Origin: Candidatus Cryptobacteroides gallistercoris
GTDB lineage: Bacteria; Bacteroidota; Bacteroidia; Bacteroidales; UBA932
Direction of reading: 5' to 3'
Assembly: GCA_017694835.1 (NCBI GenBank)
Contig: JADIMJ010000123.1
Coordinates: 1-49,068 of the forward strand
Length of the DNA: 49,068 bases
Below are positions 9,393 to 16,774 of this stretch, piece after piece. The position numbers were made by a program, and so were the translations under genes. The notes under the pieces were generated by a model that saw only the letters and a program-made list of their open reading frames with translations, made no database searches and had not been told where the DNA came from. Every line of letters starts with the position of its first letter. Positions within the stretch are counted from its first letter, which is position 1.

Positions 9393-9394
9393 AT

Positions 9395-10108
9395 TTATTC
9401 CTTATCCGTTTCCCGTCTTTCCGCAGGCTCGTGCAGAAGGTCCATGAAATCTATGATTGTGCTTTCCATCTTGAATACCAGGTCGGAAATCTGTGATGTG
9501 AGCCAGTTGTAGCCGAAATATGCTATGATGCCGACGATGAGACCTCCCACCGTCGTGACCATCGCGACATATATTCCTCCGGAAAGCAGGGTGATGTCAA
9601 TGTTGTTCCCTGCCTGTGCCATGTTGAAGAATGCCTGCACCATGCCCATGACGGTCCCGAGGAATCCGATCATCGGGGCGCCTCCGGCAACCGTGGCAAG
9701 AATCGGAAGTCCCTTTTCAAGCCTGGCGACTTCCACGTTTCCCATGTTCTCCACGGCAGTCTGGATGTCGGACAGCGGCCGGCCTATTCTTTCGATGCCT
9801 TTCTCGACAAGCCTTGCCACAGGCGAATCATATTTCTGGCAGAGAGTCACTGCCGACTTGATTTTCCCCTCATGCAGGTAGTCATGGATGTCGTTCATGA
9901 AATTCTTGTCTATTTTTCCGGCTTTCCGTATCATCCACCATTTTTTCCCGAAGATGTAGATGGCGACGAACGAAAGGGCGAGCAGCACCCACATGAGGGC
10001 GCCTCCCTTGAGAAAAAGGTCAAAGAATGACAGGGTCATTTCCTGCTGCTGCGGCACAGCTTCGACGCTCACCGCATCCAGTCCTGATTGCAATAGATTG
10101 AAAAGCAT
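9395..10108 (-). CDS. exbB: ExbB/TolQ/MotA family proton channel
   Basis: This 237-residue inner-membrane protein forms the proton-conducting part of the ExbBD motor. It has a first transmembrane helix near residues 33-53, a cytosolic helical segment, and two more helices in the conserved 'VAGGAPMIGFLGTVMGMVQAF' and 'AMVTTVGGLIVGIIAYFGYN' regions. It heads the exbB-exbD-tonB unit, 45 bp after the truA stop, and is probably read through from truA. Confidence 0.92.
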   Translation of the reverse strand: MLFNLLQSGLDAVSVEAVPQQQEMTLSFFDLFLKGGALMWVLLALSFVAIYIFGKKWWMIRKAGKIDKNFMNDIHDYLHEGKIKSAVTLCQKYDSPVARLVEKGIERIGRPLSDIQTAVENMGNVEVARLEKGLPILATVAGGAPMIGFLGTVMGMVQAFFNMAQAGNNIDITLLSGGIYVAMVTTVGGLIVGIIAYFGYNWLTSQISDLVFKMESTIIDFMDLLHEPAERRETDKE

Positions 10109-10153
10109 ATCGTGTCACTAGTTTTTCGAATCGGCAAAAATAGGCAAATTTTT

Positions 10154-10951
10154 TTATAAACCTCCATTTTCGTCCGCATATTCTATGCGGCTCAGGAAAA
10201 GGGCGTTGCCGGGCACCGATTCTCCTGCGGCAGACCTGTCCCCGTCCCTGAGGAGTCCGGCCGTCCATTCCGGACTCCGCCGGCCGCGGCCTACTTCAAC
10301 AAGTGTGCCGACAATGGCTCTGACCATATTGCGGAGAAACCTGTCGGCCCTGATGCGGAACATCAGGAAATCCTCCCGTCCGCAAGGGTAGCCGAGGACG
10401 GATACATGCGGCGGGAGCCAGGTCTCCCATACTGCCTCGCTTATGGTGCATATTGAAGTGAGGTTGTTGCCTCCCTTTTTCTCAAAGCAGCTGAAGTCAT
10501 GTCTGCCGAGTAGATTCCGGGCGGCGGCATTCATTTTTTCCAGGTCAAGCGGATACCGGCAGTACCAGGAAAAATTTTCCATGAAAGGGTCTTTTTTCCT
10601 GTGGATGAAATAATGGTATTCCCTTGAAAGCGCGGAAAATCTGGCATGGAAGTCCGGTCCTGCCTCCCTGACTTCATGGACTGTTATCCCTTTGGGCAGG
10701 ATGGCATTTATTTTGTAGAGAAAATTCTTCGCGTCATTGAGAGAACAGCCGTCCGGCAAGTCAAAGTGGGCAAGATAGTTCACAGCATTGACCCCCGTAT
10801 CTGTGCGGCCTGCTCCCGTGACGGGGATTTCATTGCCGAGAAATATTGAAAGAGCCCTTTCTATTTCGCCCTGGACGGTGCGTGTCCCCGGCTGGCGCTG
10901 CCAGCCATAGAAATCCGACCCGTTGTATGAAATCCTGAGTGTATAGCGCAT
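10154..10951 (-). CDS. truA: tRNA pseudouridine(38-40) synthase TruA
   Basis: TruA isomerises uridines 38-40 in the anticodon stem of many tRNAs. The 265-residue protein has the N-terminal 'YNGSDFYGWQRQ' motif and the catalytic aspartate Asp51 in 'GAGRTDTGV'. The C-terminal 'FLRNMVRAIVGTLVEVGRG' motif is also present. The length is standard. It is divergent from moxR with a 45-bp gap holding a candidate -7 element on this strand. It begins the long minus-strand run down to aroK. Confidence 0.94.
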   Translation of the reverse strand: MRYTLRISYNGSDFYGWQRQPGTRTVQGEIERALSIFLGNEIPVTGAGRTDTGVNAVNYLAHFDLPDGCSLNDAKNFLYKINAILPKGITVHEVREAGPDFHARFSALSREYHYFIHRKKDPFMENFSWYCRYPLDLEKMNAAARNLLGRHDFSCFEKKGGNNLTSICTISEAVWETWLPPHVSVLGYPCGREDFLMFRIRADRFLRNMVRAIVGTLVEVGRGRRSPEWTAGLLRDGDRSAAGESVPGNALFLSRIEYADENGGL

Positions 10952-10973
10952 TTGTCGTTATCAATAACAGATG

Positions 10974-10981
10974 CAAAATTA
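10974..10981 (-). promoter_or_regulatory. Candidate -7 element for truA
   Basis: On the minus strand this reads TAATTTTG, matching the Bacteroidetes -7 consensus TAnnTTTG, 22 bases before the truA ATG. No good TTTG -33 element sits at the canonical 19-base spacing, so the call rests on the -7 match and position. Confidence 0.4.
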
Positions 10982-10996
10982 TCAAAAAATAAATTT

Positions 10997-11989
10997 ATGG
11001 AGAGCGTAAACATTAAAGAATTGAATGACCGCATCCAGCGTGAGAGTGCCTTTGTGGATATCCTGACAATGGAGATGGGAAAGGTGATTGTGGGGCAGAA
11101 GCATCTTGTCGAGAATCTCCTGATAGGCCTGCTTGCCAACGGACATATTCTTCTCGAAGGAGTGCCCGGTCTGGCAAAAACATTGGCCATCAATACTCTG
11201 GCCTCTTGCGTCGATGCGAAGTTCAGCAGAATCCAGTTTACTCCGGACCTGCTGCCGGCCGATGTGACCGGAACACTCATCTATTCCCAGAAGAGCGAGC
11301 AGTTCCAGATTCGGAAAGGTCCGGTTTTCGCCAATTTCGTGCTTGCAGATGAAATCAACCGTTCCCCGGCCAAAGTGCAGTCCGCCTTGCTTGAGGCCAT
11401 GCAGGAGCGTCAGGTGACAATCGGAGACGAGACATTCCCTTTGCCGGAACCGTTCCTCGTCATGGCCACCCAGAACCCTATCGAGCAGGAAGGCACATAT
11501 CCTCTGCCGGAGGCGCAGGTGGACAGGTTCATGCTCAAGGTCGTGGTCTCCTATCCGAAGAAGGAGGAGGAGAAGCTGATAGTCAGGATGAACAATACCG
11601 GGGAATTCCCGAAGGCGCATGCTGTCATGAAGCCGGAGGACATTGTCCGGGCCAGGGAAGTGGTCAGGGACGTGTACATGGACGAAAAGATTGAACGCTA
11701 TATCGTGGATATCGTATATGCCACAAGGACGCCGGCTGATTATGGCCTCGGAAAACTTTCCGGACTCATTTCCTACGGGGCGTCCCCGCGCGCCAGCATT
11801 TCCCTGTCAATGGCAGCAAAGGCGTATGCCTTCATAAAGAGAAGGGGATATGTGATACCGGAGGATGTCAGGGCGGTATGCAATGAGGTTCTCAGGCACA
11901 GGATAGGGCTCACTTATGAGGCTGAGGCCGAGAATGTGACGACAGAAAACATCATATCAGAGATAATAAATGCAGTAGAGGTTCCGTAA
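10997..11989 (+). CDS. moxR: MoxR-family AAA+ ATPase
   Basis: First gene of the Bat operon. MoxR ATPases act as chaperones for von Willebrand (VWA) domain proteins. In this 330-residue protein Walker A GVPGLAKT is at 55-62 and Walker B 'LADEIN' near 116-121. Sensor and arginine-finger regions follow ('ATQNPIEQEGTYPLPEAQ', 'DRF'). I start at ATG 10997 (MESVN...); an upstream TTG would add 15 atypical residues. The stop overlaps the next gene (TAATG). The order moxR, DUF58, VWA genes and TPR genes is the classic Bat arrangement, linked in Bacteroides to oxygen tolerance and envelope integrity. Confidence 0.92.
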   Translation: MESVNIKELNDRIQRESAFVDILTMEMGKVIVGQKHLVENLLIGLLANGHILLEGVPGLAKTLAINTLASCVDAKFSRIQFTPDLLPADVTGTLIYSQKSEQFQIRKGPVFANFVLADEINRSPAKVQSALLEAMQERQVTIGDETFPLPEPFLVMATQNPIEQEGTYPLPEAQVDRFMLKVVVSYPKKEEEKLIVRMNNTGEFPKAHAVMKPEDIVRAREVVRDVYMDEKIERYIVDIVYATRTPADYGLGKLSGLISYGASPRASISLSMAAKAYAFIKRRGYVIPEDVRAVCNEVLRHRIGLTYEAEAENVTTENIISEIINAVEVP

Positions 11990-12882
11990 TGGACAGGTCG
12001 ACAGGTGTTGAGGACCTTTTGAAAAAGGTCAGGAAAATAGAAATCAGGACAAGGGCCCTGTCTCATCAGATTTTTGCAGGGGAGTATCATTCTGCGTTCA
12101 AGGGGCGCGGAATGGCATTCAGCGAGGTTCGCGAATACCAGTACGGGGATGATGTCCGCAACATGGACTGGAATGTCACCGCCAGGCTGAGGTCTCCTTA
12201 TATAAAGGTCTTCGAAGAAGAGAGGGAGCTTACGGTCGTGCTCATGATTGACATCAGCCGTTCCGGACTTTTCGGCACATCGGGGATGACCAAGAGGGAC
12301 CTCATAGCGGAAATTGCCGCCGTCCTTTCTTTTTCCGCCATCATCAACAACGACAAGGTGGGAGCCATGTTCTTCAGTGACAGGGTGGAGAAATTCATCC
12401 CGCCGAAGAAAGGACGCAGCCATCTTCTGCATATCATCAGGGAGATTCTCGAGTTCCGCCCCGGGCATGACGGGACTGACATAAGCGAGGCATTGAGGTA
12501 CCTGACCAATGCTCTCAAGAAACGCTGCACCGCATTCCTCCTGTCCGATATGCTTGACGTGAATCCTGACGGGACACCGCGCTATGAAGATGCCCTGAAA
12601 GTGGCGGTGAACAGGCATGACCTGTCGGTGATAGAGATATATGATCCGAGGGAGTGCAGCATACCTGACGTCGGGCTCGTCCATGTGAAGGATTCGGAGA
12701 CCATGAAGGATGCCTGGATAGACACTTCAAGCAGGAAGGTGAGGGCAGCATACAGGCAGTGGTTCATGAATATGTCGTCAGCTGCCTCGAAGCTTTTTAT
12801 GAAATACAAGGTGGACAATGTCAGTATAGCCACGGATGAAGATTATGTCAGGGGGCTGATGACATTTTTCCACAAGAGATGA
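11989..12882 (+). CDS. DUF58 domain protein with VWA-like fold
   Basis: This 297-residue cytosolic protein has the DUF58 signature 'FKGRGMAFSEVREYQYGDDVRNMDWNVTAR' region split across residues 38-66, and a VWA-like segment with a metal-site motif DISRS at 88-92. DUF58 proteins are standard partners of MoxR. It overlaps moxR by one base and the next gene by four (ATGA), so it is translationally coupled on both sides. Its molecular role is unknown beyond the Bat context. Confidence 0.88.
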   Translation: MDRSTGVEDLLKKVRKIEIRTRALSHQIFAGEYHSAFKGRGMAFSEVREYQYGDDVRNMDWNVTARLRSPYIKVFEEERELTVVLMIDISRSGLFGTSGMTKRDLIAEIAAVLSFSAIINNDKVGAMFFSDRVEKFIPPKKGRSHLLHIIREILEFRPGHDGTDISEALRYLTNALKKRCTAFLLSDMLDVNPDGTPRYEDALKVAVNRHDLSVIEIYDPRECSIPDVGLVHVKDSETMKDAWIDTSSRKVRAAYRQWFMNMSSAASKLFMKYKVDNVSIATDEDYVRGLMTFFHKR

Positions 12883-13934
12883 TTGGCCGTAAAGATATGA
12901 GATTTTTTCTGAAATATTTCCCGGTGCTCATGGCTGCGGCTGCCTTTGCCGGCATCTGTCCGGCTCATGCGCAGAATCCGCATGCGCAGCCGGGGCGGAT
13001 TGATATGGACGGTCTGTTTCTGGAACATCTGCAGCCGAGGGATTCGGTGCTTATCGCTGACCAGCTGGAGTATGGCTTTGTCCTTGACGGAGTCCGGGAA
13101 GGAACCGGATTCGCTTTTCCCGATTTCTCGAAAGGCTTCAGGGACAGTGTCGACCTCGTGTCAGGCTGGAAGATAGACACTCTGGATATACGCGGGGGAA
13201 GAAAAGGGAAACCTGCTCTGATGGATATCAGGGCAAGTGTGACCGTCACTTCCTTTGAGGAGGGGAAGTACGACCTGCCTCCTCTGTCCGTAATCAGGCT
13301 GACTCCTGACGGGAAAGCCGACACTCTGTTTTTCGGCAGTCTTGTCATGGATGTCAGGACCATGCCCGTGGATACGGCGGCTTTCACCATCCATGACATC
13401 AAGGGGCAGATGGAATACCCTGTGACTTTTGCGGAAGTCCTTCCTTATGTCGCCGGAGGCATTGCCCTTGCCGCGCTGATTGCACTGGCTGTCTGGCTCG
13501 TCCGGAAATACGGGAGAAAGTCCCCGGGCTCCGGGGCCGGCACGGACCCTCCGCATATCGTTGCCCTGAGGAAGCTTGACAAGCTGCGCGGAGACAAGAT
13601 GTGGGCTCCGGACAGACAGAAGACATTTTATTCCGGAGTCACGGATGCCCTGAGGGAATATATGGCGTCAAGGTATGGAATATCGGCGATGGAGATGACC
13701 ACGGCAGAAATATTCCGTGACCTGGCCGGCAAGGATGTCCCGGATGAACTTTATGCGGAAATCAAGACGCTGTTCGAGAGGTCGGATTATGTGAAATTTG
13801 CCAAATATGTTGCCACTGATGCAGAAAATGCTTCTGCTGTCCCGGCTGCAGTCAAATTTGTGACGCTTACCTATAAGCAGGAAGTGGAGGCTGATTCCGG
13901 GACCGTACCGGAGAAGGACGGCAACAATAAATAA
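12879..13934 (+). CDS. Bat operon membrane protein (BatD-like C-terminal region)
   Basis: This 351-residue exported protein sits between the DUF58 gene and batA. A signal peptide covers about residues 7-31. A periplasmic beta-rich domain follows, then one transmembrane helix near 186-208 ('VAGGIALAALIALAVWLV'). The cytosolic C-terminal domain (about 225-335) has 'FYSGVTDALREYMASRYGISAMEMT', resembling the tail of BatD and DUF4381-type proteins. The start may be ATG 12879, overlapping the upstream stop, or ATG 12897 just before the signal peptide; the sequence does not decide this. It probably anchors the VWA proteins in the membrane, an inference from position. Confidence 0.75.
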   Translation: MIGRKDMRFFLKYFPVLMAAAAFAGICPAHAQNPHAQPGRIDMDGLFLEHLQPRDSVLIADQLEYGFVLDGVREGTGFAFPDFSKGFRDSVDLVSGWKIDTLDIRGGRKGKPALMDIRASVTVTSFEEGKYDLPPLSVIRLTPDGKADTLFFGSLVMDVRTMPVDTAAFTIHDIKGQMEYPVTFAEVLPYVAGGIALAALIALAVWLVRKYGRKSPGSGAGTDPPHIVALRKLDKLRGDKMWAPDRQKTFYSGVTDALREYMASRYGISAMEMTTAEIFRDLAGKDVPDELYAEIKTLFERSDYVKFAKYVATDAENASAVPAAVKFVTLTYKQEVEADSGTVPEKDGNNK

Positions 13935-13947
13935 GGAGGATTTGAAG

Positions 13948-14934
13948 ATGTTTTTTGAATATCCCGATCTGCTGTGGCTTGAAATAGTGCCGTTCCTGCT
14001 GGTCCTGCATTATCTGTATCTGGAGCTTATGTCAAGGCGGCCGCACATGAGGGTGTCTGTCATGGCTCCGTGGAAGCAGAACGGCTTTTCGGCGGCGGCT
14101 GTCCTGAGGCATGTCCCGTTTGCCCTGAAGATTCTGGCAATGGTAATGATTGTCATAGCCATAGCCAGGCCAAGGTCAGCGGACAAGATAGACAAGGTGG
14201 ACAGTGAAGGGATTGACATAATGCTTGCGATGGATGTCTCCACCAGTATGCTTGCAAGGGACTTTGTTCCGGACAGGATAAGTGCAGCCAAGGATATAGC
14301 GATTGAGTTCATTTCCCAGCGGCCCTATGACAGGATGGGCATAGTCGTCTTTGCGGGGGAAAGCTATACCCAGTGCCCGCTGACTACTGACCGATCCACG
14401 CTCATCAATCTGATGAAGGAAGTCCAGACCGACCTTATCGAGGACGGCACGGCGATAGGCAACGGCCTTGCGACAGCGGTGGCAAGACTCAAGGATTCCA
14501 ATGCCAAGAGCCGTGTGGTCATTCTTCTGACAGACGGTGTCAACAACAGCGGGGAAATCACTCCTCAGATGGCAGCCGAGATAGCCCTCACATATGGCGT
14601 CCGGGTATATACCATAGGCGTCGGCGCAGAAGGGGTGGCTCCCTATCCTGTGATGACCCCGTGGGGAGTCGAGGTGCAGAATGTCAAGGTTGAAATAGAT
14701 GAGGAACTTCTGTCTGATATTGCCGTTTCCACGGGAGGAAAGTATTTCCGGGCGACGGACAATACCAAACTTATGGAAATATACGGGGAAATCAACGCGA
14801 TGGAGAAAGACAAGGTCACGATAGACAGCTTTCCGGTATACAAGGAATTGTTCACCGGATATGCCCTTGTCGCCCTCGTGTCCCTTCTTCTCGGCCTGTT
14901 CCTGGATTTGTTCGTATTCAGGAGACTTCCGTGA
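13948..14934 (+). CDS. batA: BatA, membrane VWA-domain protein
   Basis: The 328-residue inner-membrane protein has two N-terminal transmembrane helices (about 9-27 and 55-73), a VWA domain with the metal-binding MIDAS motif DVSTS at 96-100 and 'TDGVNNSGE' further on, and a C-terminal transmembrane helix near 300-320. The start is decided by a strong AGGAGG at 13934-13939 placed 8 bp before ATG 13948; a TTG at 13942 is too close to that site. It pairs with batB downstream as a second VWA protein. Confidence 0.9.
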   Translation: MFFEYPDLLWLEIVPFLLVLHYLYLELMSRRPHMRVSVMAPWKQNGFSAAAVLRHVPFALKILAMVMIVIAIARPRSADKIDKVDSEGIDIMLAMDVSTSMLARDFVPDRISAAKDIAIEFISQRPYDRMGIVVFAGESYTQCPLTTDRSTLINLMKEVQTDLIEDGTAIGNGLATAVARLKDSNAKSRVVILLTDGVNNSGEITPQMAAEIALTYGVRVYTIGVGAEGVAPYPVMTPWGVEVQNVKVEIDEELLSDIAVSTGGKYFRATDNTKLMEIYGEINAMEKDKVTIDSFPVYKELFTGYALVALVSLLLGLFLDLFVFRRLP

Positions 14935-14980
14935 CGGGCCGGTTTTACGGAGTGTCAGGAAATATGTTTTGATTTGAGAT

Positions 14981-15979
14981 ATGATAAATTTTGCACAACC
15001 GCAATATCTGCTTCTGATATTTCTCATACCGGTTTTCTTTGTGTGCTATGCCGTCGTGCTGCACCTGAGGAAACGCAGAATAAGGAAATTCGGAGATGAA
15101 AGGCTCGTTTCCGAACTCATGCCCTCTGCTTCCCGGGCAAAGGGATGGGTGAGGCTTGTGCTTTTCTCCCTGGCTTTCTTTTTCTTTTCTATAGGCCTGT
15201 CCAGACCTCAGATCGGTGCCAAGCTGAAGGAACACAAGACAAAGGGGGCGGAAATCATGATTGTCCTGGATGTCTCGAACTCGATGCTGGCGGAAGACTA
15301 TTCGCCGAACCGTCTGGAACGGGCCAAACTTGCAATTTCCAAACTTGTGGACAGACTCAGGGATGACCGTATCGGCCTGATTGTGTTTGCCGGGAATTCA
15401 TTCGTGCAGCTGCCGATAACGGCGGATTATGTATCGGCAAAGATGTTTCTGAATTCCATAACGACAGAGTCTGTGCCCATACAGGGTACGGCCATAGGAG
15501 ACGCCGTGAATACGGCAGTCCGCAGTTTCAGCATACAGAGCCTGAAGAGCCGGGCAATCATTGTGATTACGGACGGCGAGAATCATGAGGATGACCCTGT
15601 GTCGGCGGCCAGGCAGGCGGCAGAGATGGGCATCAGGGTCTTTACGATAGGCGTAGGGTCGGCGGAGGGAAAGCCGATACCCGTATCAGGTGGGCTGCTG
15701 AAGGACAAGGACGGCAATATTGTCGTGTCCCGGCTGGATGAAAATACGCTGAAGAAGATGGCGGCTGCCGGCAACGGAATGTATGTCAGGGCCGGCAACA
15801 GTGAGTTCGGCCTCAATCCGGTCATTGATGAAATTGACAAGATGGAGGACGAGCAGTACAATTCTATAGTTTTTGAAGAATTCGACGAACAGTACATGTA
15901 CTTCTTTGCAATTGCTCTCGTATTTCTGGTGCTGGAAATGCTGACAGGGGACAGGCGCATGGCGAAGAAGCTGTTCTGA
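14981..15979 (+). CDS. batB: BatB, membrane VWA-domain protein
   Basis: The 332-residue paralogue of BatA has the same build: two N-terminal transmembrane helices (about 8-28 and 57-75), a VWA domain with MIDAS motif DVSNS at 97-101 and 'TDGENHEDD', and a C-terminal transmembrane helix near 307-325. It lies 46 bp after batA and 33 bp before the preferred batC start. BatA and BatB are thought to form a complex in the inner membrane with periplasmic BatC and BatE; that is family knowledge, not visible here. Confidence 0.9.
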   Translation: MINFAQPQYLLLIFLIPVFFVCYAVVLHLRKRRIRKFGDERLVSELMPSASRAKGWVRLVLFSLAFFFFSIGLSRPQIGAKLKEHKTKGAEIMIVLDVSNSMLAEDYSPNRLERAKLAISKLVDRLRDDRIGLIVFAGNSFVQLPITADYVSAKMFLNSITTESVPIQGTAIGDAVNTAVRSFSIQSLKSRAIIVITDGENHEDDPVSAARQAAEMGIRVFTIGVGSAEGKPIPVSGGLLKDKDGNIVVSRLDENTLKKMAAAGNGMYVRAGNSEFGLNPVIDEIDKMEDEQYNSIVFEEFDEQYMYFFAIALVFLVLEMLTGDRRMAKKLF

Positions 15980-16012
15980 CGCCCGGACAGTCAAATGAAG
16001 AGAGGAGTGAAT

Positions 16013-16762
16013 ATGGCTTATAGGATATTGATGTATATTTTGACCTTCCTGCTTTCTGCAGGGGCCGCCTTTGCCCAGCCGGACCGTAGTGAGGTGCGCA
16101 GGGGAAACAGGGATTTCAGGAAAGGGGACATGAAGGAGGCGGAGATTGATTATCGCAAGGCTCTTGTCAAAGACTCGTCTTCTGTCGCTGCAAATTACAA
16201 TCTTGCGAATACCCTGTATAAGATGGGTGACATGGAGCAGGCCGCAAAGGTCTATGACAATATCAGGGAAACGGCACCCGAATCTGAGATAGCCGCCGGA
16301 TGGCATTACAACAGGGGCAATGTCGCATCGGAGAGGAAAGACTGGCAGACCGCCGTTGACTCATACAGACAGTCCCTGCTGCTCAATCCGTCTGACATCG
16401 ATGCAAAGGAAAATTATATCTATGCCAAAGAGATGCTGAAGAACCAGCAGGATCAGCAGAACGAGCAGAATCAGCAGGACCAGCAGGACCAGCAGGACCA
16501 ACAGAACCAGCAGAACCAACAGAACCAGCAGGACCGGAATAAGGATGACGGAGACAATGGGCAGCAGAATCAGAGTCCGCAGGACCGGGACGGGGATGAG
16601 GACAGGGATGAGGGCCGTGGAAACCGCGAGCCTGAGATAACGCCTCAGGCAGCCCAGCAGATGCTGCAGGCGATACAGGCAAAGGAAAAGGAGACACAGG
16701 AGAAGGTGAAGAAAGAGAAGGCCGCCCTCCTGAAGTCCCGCCAGAAAGAAAAGAATTGGTAA
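16013..16762 (+). CDS. batC: BatC, TPR-repeat protein with Gln/Asn-rich linker
   Basis: This 249-residue exported protein has a signal peptide (about residues 1-21, ending near AFAQP). Three TPR-like units follow at about 25-135. A run of QQD/QQN triplets spans about 144-175, then an acidic Asp/Arg-rich stretch. A C-terminal helix ('AAQQMLQAIQAKEKETQEKVKKEK') ends the chain. I choose ATG 16013 because AGAGGAG sits about 6 bp before it; an in-frame ATG at 15995 would add six residues. TPR units suggest a docking role for the VWA proteins. Confidence 0.87.
   Translation: MAYRILMYILTFLLSAGAAFAQPDRSEVRRGNRDFRKGDMKEAEIDYRKALVKDSSSVAANYNLANTLYKMGDMEQAAKVYDNIRETAPESEIAAGWHYNRGNVASERKDWQTAVDSYRQSLLLNPSDIDAKENYIYAKEMLKNQQDQQNEQNQQDQQDQQDQQNQQNQQNQQDRNKDDGDNGQQNQSPQDRDGDEDRDEGRGNREPEITPQAAQQMLQAIQAKEKETQEKVKKEKAALLKSRQKEKNW
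16443..16533 (+). repeat. Coding 9-bp repeat (CAGCAGGAC/CAGCAGAAC) in batC
   Basis: About ten copies of a 9-bp unit encode QQD or QQN triplets. The units are near-identical at the DNA level, so copy number could vary between strains by slippage. The repeat separates the TPR region from the C-terminal helix of BatC. Confidence 0.75.
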
Positions 16763-16774
16763 CGTACATATCTG

